This document shows positions 5,398-10,634 of a DNA stretch of 10,634 nt, one piece after another. Position 1 is the first letter of the stretch. Each line of letters starts with the position of its first letter. Both the position numbers and the translations under genes were made by a program. This DNA comes from Victivallales bacterium. GTDB lineage: Bacteria > Verrucomicrobiota > Lentisphaeria > Oligosphaerales > Oligosphaeraceae. Below the pieces are notes generated by a model, which was not told the DNA's origin, made no database searches, and was given only the letters and a program-made list of their open reading frames with translations. The stretch covers positions 1 through 10,634 of the forward strand of contig JAFYGL010000592.1 of the NCBI GenBank assembly GCA_017543165.1, in the 5' to 3' direction.

Positions 5398-5850
5398 ATG
5401 CTAGTTTCTGAAATGTTGTCTGCCGGATTGGTCAACTGCAATCTGGCCTCCTCATACAAGGAAGAGCTTTTTGAGGAGATGGTGCAGATGTTCGTGCGTG
5501 AGGGGCTTGTGCCTGACAGGAAGGCCGCCGTCGCCGCGCTTATGGAGCGGGAGGCCAAGATGAGCACTGGCATTTCCGAGGGGATAGCCTTGCCCCATGG
5601 CAAACTTGAGGGCATCAAGGACGCGATAGTCGCCATTGGCCTCAGCAAGGAAGGCATTGAATACGATGCGCTGGACGGCGAGCCAGTGCAGCTGGTCGTC
5701 ATGATACTATGCGAAAAGACCCGCCCAGCGCTGCACGTCGAGTTGCTCTCCGAAGTGAGCCGCCTTCTTTCCATTCCCGACTTCAAGGAGAGGCTGCTTG
5801 CCGCCAAGGATGCGGCAGAGGTAATCGAGGTCATCAGAAGCGAGGAGTGA
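5398..5850 (+). CDS. ptsN: PTS EIIA domain protein, nitrogen/fructose type (PtsN-like)
   Basis: Cytosolic phosphotransfer protein; the EIIA-Ntr/Fru family accepts a phosphate from HPr-type donors on a histidine and either passes it to a sugar EIIB or acts as a regulator. The 150-residue product is one EIIA type-2 domain: MSTGISEGIALPHGK (55-69) with the active-site H67, then a second conserved His, H113, in ALHVELLSEVSRLL (111-124). No EIIB, EIIC or HPr domain is attached and no PTS genes lie nearby, which favours a regulatory PtsN-like role. An in-frame ATG at 5335 is rejected because it lies at the -10 box without an SD; AGGT precedes 5398 by seven bases. Two bases separate it from atpH. 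Confidence 0.85.
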   Translation: MLVSEMLSAGLVNCNLASSYKEELFEEMVQMFVREGLVPDRKAAVAALMEREAKMSTGISEGIALPHGKLEGIKDAIVAIGLSKEGIEYDALDGEPVQLVVMILCEKTRPALHVELLSEVSRLLSIPDFKERLLAAKDAAEVIEVIRSEE

Positions 5851-5852
5851 CA

Positions 5853-6173
5853 ATGGATGACATCCTTAAGCGCATGATGGCTGCGGAGGCCGAGGCGGAC
5901 GAGTTGGTCAAGAAGGCCACCGAAGAGGCGGATGCGCTGCGCGGCGAGGCGCGTCGCCAGGCGAATGTCCTGCTTGCTGAAGCGCAGAAGAAACTTGCCG
6001 CGGAGGCGGACGAGTTTGTCAACTCCAGCCTGGAGAAGGCGCATGCCGAGGAGAAGGAGGCCCTTGAAAAAGGGGATGCCAAAATGAAGGACGAACTCCT
6101 TGGGTTTGACAGGCGCTTTGGTGCGCGATGCCAGGAAGTGGCTGATTTGCTTCTTTATCCCGAAGTGGATTGA
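5853..6173 (+). CDS. atpH: V/A-type ATPase subunit G/H (peripheral stalk)
   Basis: The 106-residue product is almost wholly charged and alanine-rich with heptad-like spacing (about 8-80), as expected for the coiled-coil G/H partner that pairs with subunit E to form the peripheral stalks. Its first half, AEAEADELVKKATEEADALRG, is typical of the family. Sequence conservation in this family is low, so the call relies on length, composition and position directly before subunit C and I. GAGGAG (5842-5847) lies inside the last codons of ptsN, five bases before the ATG, so translation is probably coupled to ptsN. It ends seven bases before subunit C. Confidence 0.75.
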   Translation: MDDILKRMMAAEAEADELVKKATEEADALRGEARRQANVLLAEAQKKLAAEADEFVNSSLEKAHAEEKEALEKGDAKMKDELLGFDRRFGARCQEVADLLLYPEVD

Positions 6174-6180
6174 TTGGAAT

Positions 6181-7209
6181 ATGGTTCCCGATATACAGGC
6201 AAGCCTTGATTTTGTGGTTGCCAGGCTTCACGGCATTGTGGCGAACGCAATAAAGGGGGAAACGCTGGAGAAACTGGCGCGCAGCACCACGGAGGAGTTG
6301 CTTCTGCGCAATCTTAAAAGCGTGGGCATTGACTGCAAGGGCAGGGCGGAATTCCACGACTTCATCTACAGCAGGGAGGCGGAACGTCTTGACAAGGTGG
6401 CGCGGCTCCTTCCCCCACACGAGGCTGCCTTCTACCATGCGCTTCAGGCCCGTTCTTATTTCTACAATGTAAAGCTGGCATTGCACTGGCGCTATTCGCG
6501 CGGCGAGCAAGGGGCAGGAACCTTGTCCTTCCATACCGTCCAGAACATGCCGCAATTCAATGCCGATGCCATGGAGGAGGCCAGGGACAGAAAGACTTTC
6601 CTCAAATGCACTCCCGCATACAAGTCATTCGATGGCAAGGCCTTGCTTGCGATAGTCGAGGATTTGGAGAAGGATGGGGATTTAATGCTGGCGGACAGCG
6701 AGGTGGACCATGCCTACTACAACTTGCTTTGGGAGACAGCCAGCGGCATAAGGTCCGCAGTGGGGCATGAGGCCTGCCGCCTGCTGGGGATGGAGATTGA
6801 CATCATCAACCTGACGTCATTGATGCGCAATGCGCAGACCTATTCATTCGAGCCTGCCGCCATGTCCAGGCTCTGGCTTGAGCACGGCGCTCTTTATAGC
6901 AGAGAGAAACTGGTGGAACTGGCAAAGAAAGGCGCCTTGCCTGAAATACGCGCCGCATTGCATGGAAAATACGCCCGCGCCCTTGCGAATGTGGGCGGCG
7001 ACCTGCATCTGGTGGAGAATGCGCTTTGGGAGCATTTCTACCAGGAAGTGCACCGCTCCTTCCTTGCAATAGAGAATCCAAGACTCTGCATTGCGGCATA
7101 TCCGTTCCTGGTACTCTTTGAAACACTTAACCTGGGACGGCTTTATGAAGGCATCTATTTCGGGATACCTTCACAGAATATCCTTGACATTATGCTGGGC
7201 GTAAGTTAG
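6181..7209 (+). CDS. ntpC: V/A-type ATPase subunit C (AC39/d family)
   Basis: Central-rotor cap that sits on the proteolipid ring and connects it to the D/F shaft. The 342-residue product is helical and of family length. DFVVARLHGIVANAI (10-24) matches the N-terminal repeat. GMEIDIINLTSLMRN (203-217) corresponds to the conserved D-x-x-N-L-x-x-L-x-R segment, and LFETLNLGRLYEGIYFGIP (312-330) to the C-terminal N-L-x-x-I-x-G-I-P segment. The start is ATG 6181; a longer in-frame reading would lie inside atpH and has no support. Only a weak GGA precedes it, so coupling to atpH, seven bases upstream, is likely. Subunit I follows after 30 nt. Confidence 0.88.
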   Translation: MVPDIQASLDFVVARLHGIVANAIKGETLEKLARSTTEELLLRNLKSVGIDCKGRAEFHDFIYSREAERLDKVARLLPPHEAAFYHALQARSYFYNVKLALHWRYSRGEQGAGTLSFHTVQNMPQFNADAMEEARDRKTFLKCTPAYKSFDGKALLAIVEDLEKDGDLMLADSEVDHAYYNLLWETASGIRSAVGHEACRLLGMEIDIINLTSLMRNAQTYSFEPAAMSRLWLEHGALYSREKLVELAKKGALPEIRAALHGKYARALANVGGDLHLVENALWEHFYQEVHRSFLAIENPRLCIAAYPFLVLFETLNLGRLYEGIYFGIPSQNILDIMLGVS

Positions 7210-7239
7210 CCTTGCGCCTGGCAGCCAAATGGAGAAGAC

Positions 7240-9204
7240 ATGTTTCGGCCTGTAGAAATGTCAAAATTGAACATACTTGTCCTGAGCAAGTATGTAACTG
7301 AGACCACACGCCTGCTGGGGCAGATGGGGAAAATGCATCTCATCGATGCGGTAAGCCAGTCCAGCAGCCGACTGCTCAAGGAGGCAGAGGCGCCTGCGGA
7401 CAATGCACAGATTGAAAAACTCAACGAAATCTGCGCGCGTCTTGTGGAGGGCCTCGGCATTGACTTGGAAAACAATTCGGAAGCCTCTGGAGAGGGGGGG
7501 GACGACATGTACATGGACGACATGAGCGCGCTCCTCAACCGCATTGCAAAGAAATACGGCAGCCAGGAGGCGGAGATTGAAAAGGAACTGAAGGCGGCTG
7601 GCGTCACGGACAAGGAACGCAGCGCAATTGCGGCATTCCCTTTGCAGAACGTGCCAATCGAGGCATTGAGGAACCTGTCTCATTTCTACATGGTGACAGG
7701 CCGCATGGAGCCGACTTCCGTGGCCAGAGTCATGCTTACGCTGGGTGAAAGCGCAATCATTGTCCAGGCTGACGGCGATGAGGGCAACATACTGGTGCTT
7801 TCCTCCAACAAGGACAGGTTTGCCGTCAAGGACGAACTGGACAAGTATGGCTTTATCGAGGCAAAGCCGCCTGAGGAATTGGAAGGCACGGCGCATGACG
7901 CGGTGGAGAATCTCAACAGCCAGTTGGTGGAGCTTCGCGCCAAACTGGAGGAATGCAAGATGAACGTTCTGAAATTGGCTGCGGAATATGGGCCAGTGGT
8001 CCGTTCCATCCAGCAGAACCTCAAGTGCCGCCAGGCGGTCCAGGAGGCCCAGAAGCATTTTGGCTTCATCGCAAATGTCTATTGCATTTCAGGATGGGCG
8101 CCTTCCGCCGAGGTGGAGGAAATACGCGAGATTGTGAACAGCACCACAGGCGGTACTGGCGTGGTTGAGGTTATACGCCCAGAAGATGACGCGAATGTGC
8201 AGGAGGGCAAGGAGAGCGTGCCAGTGAAATTCAGCGGCGGCGCCATCTTGCGCCCCTTCCAGGCACTTATCAGCAACTTCGGCATGCCCCAATACACGGA
8301 GCTTGACCCCAGCGTGTTCGTGGCTCTTACATTTGTGATATTGTTCGGCTTCATGTTCGGTGATGTGGGGCAGGGGCTTGTTTTGGCGTTGGCAGGTCTT
8401 TATATGTGCCGCACAAAACGCAAGATTGCCGAAAGTCTCCGTGAGGCAGGCCCCTTGTTGATAGCATGCGGAGCGTGCGCCACGCTGTTCGGCTTCGGCT
8501 ATGGCTCCGTGTTCGGGTATGAGAACCACAATTTCCTCAAGCCACTTTGGCTTAGCCCATTGCAGCAGGACGACATTGGCAAATTGCTTGCAACTGCAGT
8601 GGGCGTCGGCGTGGTGTTCTCCAGCGTGGCCATCATTATCAACATCATCAACCACTTCAGGGCAAGGCGCTTCTTCGATGGCATTTTTGACAGATTCGGG
8701 CTGCTTGGGCTTTTGTTCTTCTGGATGGTGCTGGGCACTGGATTGTGGTTTTTGGTGAAAAAGACAGTTCCCGTCCTGGGCATTGTGTTGATATTGCTGC
8801 CATTGGTTCTGCTGTTTTTGAAGGGCTTTCTTGCTCATTATGTGTTTAGAATGCATCGCGAGAAGGAGAGTTTCCTGAATATCATCCTGGAGGCGACAAT
8901 AGAATTGATGGAGACCTTCACTGGTTATCTTAGCGGCACCGTGTCATTTGTCCGTGTGGGGGCCTTTGCCATAAGCCATGCGGCGCTGTGCTTGGCAGTT
9001 TACAGCATTGTCGGGCTGATGAACAATCTCCCTGGAGGCAAAATATGGTCGCTGATTGTAATCATTTTGGGCAATGCGCTGGTGATATGCTTCGAGGGCA
9101 TGGTCGCCATGATACAGTGCGTCCGTCTGGAATACTATGAGTTGTTTGGCAAGTATTTCAGCGGCGGCGGCATTGAATACAAGCCATTCAAGTTGAAGAA
9201 ATAG
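7240..9204 (+). CDS. ntpI: V/A-type ATPase subunit I (membrane stator, a-subunit)
   Basis: Stator subunit that forms the ion half-channels against the K ring. The 654-residue product has a cytosolic N-terminal half (1-355) starting FRPVEMSKLNILVLSKYV, with a coiled region near 215-245, and a membrane half with hydrophobic segments near 358-390, 404-425, 448-472, 486-506, 509-530, 570-595 and 603-627. Signatures are FGFMFGDVGQGL (369-380), SFVRVGAFAISHAAL (569-583) with R572 as the essential channel arginine, and MIQCVRLEYYELFGKYFSG (624-642). Length is normal. GGAG lies five bases before the ATG. Very long antisense frames here are codon-bias shadows. Confidence 0.96.
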   Translation: MFRPVEMSKLNILVLSKYVTETTRLLGQMGKMHLIDAVSQSSSRLLKEAEAPADNAQIEKLNEICARLVEGLGIDLENNSEASGEGGDDMYMDDMSALLNRIAKKYGSQEAEIEKELKAAGVTDKERSAIAAFPLQNVPIEALRNLSHFYMVTGRMEPTSVARVMLTLGESAIIVQADGDEGNILVLSSNKDRFAVKDELDKYGFIEAKPPEELEGTAHDAVENLNSQLVELRAKLEECKMNVLKLAAEYGPVVRSIQQNLKCRQAVQEAQKHFGFIANVYCISGWAPSAEVEEIREIVNSTTGGTGVVEVIRPEDDANVQEGKESVPVKFSGGAILRPFQALISNFGMPQYTELDPSVFVALTFVILFGFMFGDVGQGLVLALAGLYMCRTKRKIAESLREAGPLLIACGACATLFGFGYGSVFGYENHNFLKPLWLSPLQQDDIGKLLATAVGVGVVFSSVAIIINIINHFRARRFFDGIFDRFGLLGLLFFWMVLGTGLWFLVKKTVPVLGIVLILLPLVLLFLKGFLAHYVFRMHREKESFLNIILEATIELMETFTGYLSGTVSFVRVGAFAISHAALCLAVYSIVGLMNNLPGGKIWSLIVIILGNALVICFEGMVAMIQCVRLEYYELFGKYFSGGGIEYKPFKLKK

Positions 9205-9220
9205 ACGATATTACCATAAT
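9193..9220 (+). promoter_or_regulatory. Weak internal promoter candidate upstream of ntpK
   Basis: TTGAAG (9193-9198) and CATAAT (9215-9220) with a 16-base spacer, at the end of ntpI. Extra transcription of the proteolipid gene would suit its high copy number in the ring, but the match is weak and partly within coding sequence. Confidence 0.18.
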
Positions 9221-9252
9221 GTTCATTCAAGCAAAAGAGGAGTAAAATCAAA

Positions 9253-9588
9253 ATGAAGAGTAGATTTGCTGAAATCATCGGGTTGGCTGTGCTGGCCCTG
9301 GCTTGTGGCGCCGCGTATGCGGAAGGTACGCCTGAGGCCGCGGAGGCAACGGCCGCCGCTGCGAAGACGGCGACAACGAATCCCGCCATTTTCTACGCGA
9401 TTGCAGTCTGCATGGGCGTTGGTAGCCTGTCAGCCGCGTTTGCAGTGGGCAAGATCGGCGCCGCCGCAATGGGCGCCGCCGCAGAGAAGCCAGAACTGTT
9501 GGGCAAGGCAATTGCATTTGTGGGACTGGGCGAGGGCATTGCCCTGTTCGGATTCCTGATCAGCCTTTTCCTGGTGTTCAAAATCTGA
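9253..9588 (+). CDS. ntpK: V/A-type ATPase subunit K (proteolipid, single hairpin, with signal peptide)
   Basis: Forms the rotating ion-carrying ring. The 111-residue product begins with a signal-peptide-like segment: a positive start (MKSR), hydrophobic 7-22, and an A-x-A site at AYA(21-23)/EG. An Ala/Thr/Glu-rich stretch (24-43) follows, then two membrane helices (about 45-66 and 85-109) joined by a polar loop AAAEKPELLGK (75-85). E94 in GLGEGIALFG is the ion-binding carboxylate. One hairpin plus a cleaved leader matches the Thermus-type c subunit, not the duplicated four-helix Enterococcus NtpK. E94 is followed by Gly and helix 1 has no Gln, which favours protons over sodium. GAGGAG lies ten bases upstream. 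Confidence 0.93.
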   Translation: MKSRFAEIIGLAVLALACGAAYAEGTPEAAEATAAAAKTATTNPAIFYAIAVCMGVGSLSAAFAVGKIGAAAMGAAAEKPELLGKAIAFVGLGEGIALFGFLISLFLVFKI

Positions 9589-9606
9589 GGCATTGGGGGC
9601 CTTCGT

Positions 9607-9933
9607 ATGTCCTACCATATCATAGGCGATGTGGACACTGTTCTGGGATACCGCTTTGCTGGCGTGGATGGCGATGCTGTTTCCACGCCTGACGAGGCAA
9701 GGCAGGCCTTCCAGAAGGCCATTGCGCCTGGCGCCCACGGCATTCTGCTGGTGACCGAGGATGTGGAGGGCATGATTGAGGAACTGGTCACTGCGCACCG
9801 CGCTTCCGCAAAGGAGCCGTTCCTGGCTGTCGTTCCCAGCATCTGGGGTGCGAAGAAAGGGCGCAAGTCACTTGAACAGCTGATAAACGACGCAGTGGGC
9901 ATCAAGATAGTCGATGCCAACAAGCAGGGTTGA
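9607..9933 (+). CDS. ntpF: V/A-type ATPase subunit F
   Basis: Small central-shaft subunit that binds subunit D and rotates with it. The 108-residue product shows the family start YHIIGDVDTVLGYRFAGVDG (3-22), a Rossmann-like pattern. HGILLVTEDVEGMIEELV (44-61) corresponds to the G-I-I-L-I-T-E segment, and AVGIKIVD (96-103) to the C-terminal strand. Length is typical. It begins 18 nt after ntpK, with a G-rich site (GGGGG) seven bases before the ATG, and ends two bases before the subunit E start. Its position between K and E fits known bacterial and archaeal V/A-ATPase operons, though the gene order differs from the Thermus and Enterococcus orders. Confidence 0.92.
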   Translation: MSYHIIGDVDTVLGYRFAGVDGDAVSTPDEARQAFQKAIAPGAHGILLVTEDVEGMIEELVTAHRASAKEPFLAVVPSIWGAKKGRKSLEQLINDAVGIKIVDANKQG

Positions 9934-9935
9934 AC

Positions 9936-10547
9936 ATGATTGAAAAAGAGCAGGAACAACGTCTAAGGGACGAGATTATCGGCGAGGCCAAGACCAAGGC
10001 GGAGCGTCTGCTCGCCCGAGCCAGAAACGATGCTTCGAAAATCGTCGAAAAGGCAAAGCGCGAGGCGGCGGCAAAACGCAAGGAGCGCATGGCCGAAGTT
10101 GAAAAGGAGATGGCGCATAAATGCGGCGCAATCGTCCGTGGCGTGGAGACGGAGTTGAAACGGCATTGGCTTGCAGGACGCGAGGAACGCCTGGAGGCAA
10201 TGCTTGCCACCGCACTGGAAAAGGCTGCCTCAACCATCGGCGAGGCTCACAAGCGTTCAATGGCATTGCTGGCAAATGAGGCAATTCTTGCACTTGGACC
10301 ATGCCATGTCCAGGTCTATTTCCCTGAAAAAGACGCAGCCCTTGTCACGGAGGAATGGCTTGCCGCCATCGCAAAGAAGGCATTCGACAAGGAAACGGAT
10401 TTCGCATTCCAACTTTGCCCATCCCCTGATGCACCCGCTGGGCTGCGCTTCGTCACACTTGACGGCAGAAAGGAATTCGACAATACTTATGCCTCGCGCC
10501 TTGAGAAAATGAAGGACAGCATCCGCGTCATGCTGTCCGATGAGTGA
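9936..10547 (+). CDS. ntpE: V/A-type ATPase subunit E (peripheral stalk)
   Basis: Pairs with G/H to form the peripheral stalks that hold the A3B3 head. The 203-residue product has a charged coiled-coil N-terminal half (1-85, rich in Glu, Lys, Arg and Ala). A mixed alpha/beta C-terminal domain (about 95-203) ends FDNTYASRLEKMKDSIRVML, which matches the usual D-N-(S/T)-(Y/F)-x-x-R-L-E C terminus. Length is typical. ATG 9936 is preferred over an in-frame TTG at 9930 because AGGG lies six bases before it. It starts two bases after the ntpF stop, so coupling is likely. Subunits A, B and D would be expected next but lie beyond the window. Confidence 0.9.
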   Translation: MIEKEQEQRLRDEIIGEAKTKAERLLARARNDASKIVEKAKREAAAKRKERMAEVEKEMAHKCGAIVRGVETELKRHWLAGREERLEAMLATALEKAASTIGEAHKRSMALLANEAILALGPCHVQVYFPEKDAALVTEEWLAAIAKKAFDKETDFAFQLCPSPDAPAGLRFVTLDGRKEFDNTYASRLEKMKDSIRVMLSDE

Positions 10548-10565
10548 GCAGTGGACAGTGAGTAG
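10545..10565 (+). repeat. Three heptads downstream of ntpE
   Basis: TGAGCAG, TGGACAG and TGAGTAG run head to tail (consensus TGRRYAG). The first heptad contains the ntpE stop codon. Short heptad arrays of this kind occur in intergenic DNA of several bacteria; whether this one is dispersed in the genome cannot be seen here. Confidence 0.5.
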
Positions 10566-10575
10566 AGGGTCCAGT

Positions 10576-10603
10576 GCGGGGCGATCCCATCGCCCCGCTT
10601 TTT
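10576..10603 (+). terminator. Terminator-like palindrome after ntpE
   Basis: Perfect 10-bp arms GCGGGGCGAT (10576-10585) and ATCGCCCCGC (10589-10598), loop CCC, followed by five T residues. It has all features of an intrinsic terminator on the plus strand, 28 nt after the ntpE stop. Since subunits A, B and D are not yet encoded, it may be an attenuator, or a mobile palindromic repeat that landed here. Confidence 0.72.
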
Positions 10604-10634
10604 GGGCAGTGTCTGCCATACGCGGGGCGATGGT
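10576..10634 (+). repeat. Direct copy of the palindrome arm at the window edge
   Basis: GCGGGGCGAT occurs at 10576-10585 and again at 10622-10631, followed by GGT where the window ends. A small hairpin GGCAG/CTGCC (10605-10609 and 10613-10617) lies between the copies. The second copy may begin another palindrome that is cut off. Confidence 0.55.

Noticed and set aside
6100..6180. Upstream extension of ntpC in frame
   Set aside because: It would overlap most of the atpH 3' end in another frame; ATG 6181 gives the normal subunit C length and N terminus.
8089..8856. 255-codon open frame antisense to ntpI (and another at 7261-8058)
   Set aside because: They lie wholly opposite a well-supported subunit I gene, have low-complexity, Cys/His/Gln-rich products with no recognisable motif, and are explained by the codon bias of ntpI.

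Overview
The window carries two divergently transcribed housekeeping blocks from a bacterium with moderately high GC and SD-led genes. The left half (minus strand) is an alpha-operon-type translation and transcription cluster. In the direction of transcription it reads: RNA polymerase omega (rpoZ), adenylate kinase (adk), methionine aminopeptidase (map), IF-1 (infA), a 320-nt gap, L36 (rpmJ), S13 (rpsM), S11 (rpsK), RNA polymerase alpha (rpoA) and L17 (rplQ). It ends at a strong intrinsic terminator at 215-248. The right half (plus strand) begins with a PTS EIIA-type phosphotransfer protein (ptsN-like), followed with almost no spacing by a V/A-type rotary ATPase operon: subunits G/H, C, I, K (proteolipid), F and E. 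The catalytic subunits A, B and D are not in the window and probably follow the right edge.

Taxon: the proteins are bacterial (two-domain alpha subunit, omega, IF-1, zinc-type L36 of 37 residues). A V/A-type ATPase, a dispersed ribosomal cluster lacking rpsD between rpsK and rpoA, and an omega variant similar in pattern to PVC-group omegas suggest the PVC superphylum, for example the Lentisphaerota/Kiritimatiellota side. This is inference; no database search was possible. The standard code is used (TAA, TAG and TGA all serve as stops).

Layout: 1-150 minus, possible start of an unrecognised gene running off the edge; 215-248 terminator; 271-5172 minus-strand cluster; 5173-5397 divergent regulatory region with a consensus-like promoter for rpoZ, a weaker one for ptsN and a perfect 8-bp inverted repeat between them; 5398-10547 plus-strand ptsN and V-ATPase genes; 10545-10634 repeat-rich segment with a terminator-like palindrome and a second copy of its arm at the window edge.

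How the genes work together: the minus block co-expresses two RNA polymerase subunits with ribosomal proteins, an initiation factor, N-terminal Met removal and adenylate balance. The plus block builds a membrane ion-translocating ATPase: subunit I and the K ring in the membrane, subunit C linking ring to rotor, F on the central shaft, E and G/H as peripheral stalks. It is headed by a regulatory PTS protein that shares its transcript and has the next gene's ribosome binding site inside its own coding end.

Most of the window is ordinary core machinery. I found no CRISPR array, IS element, tRNA or rRNA. The items most worth a second look are the ptsN-V-ATPase linkage, rpoZ as first gene of the cluster, the structured gaps where rpsD and other sequence are missing, and the palindromic/heptad repeat segment downstream of subunit E.
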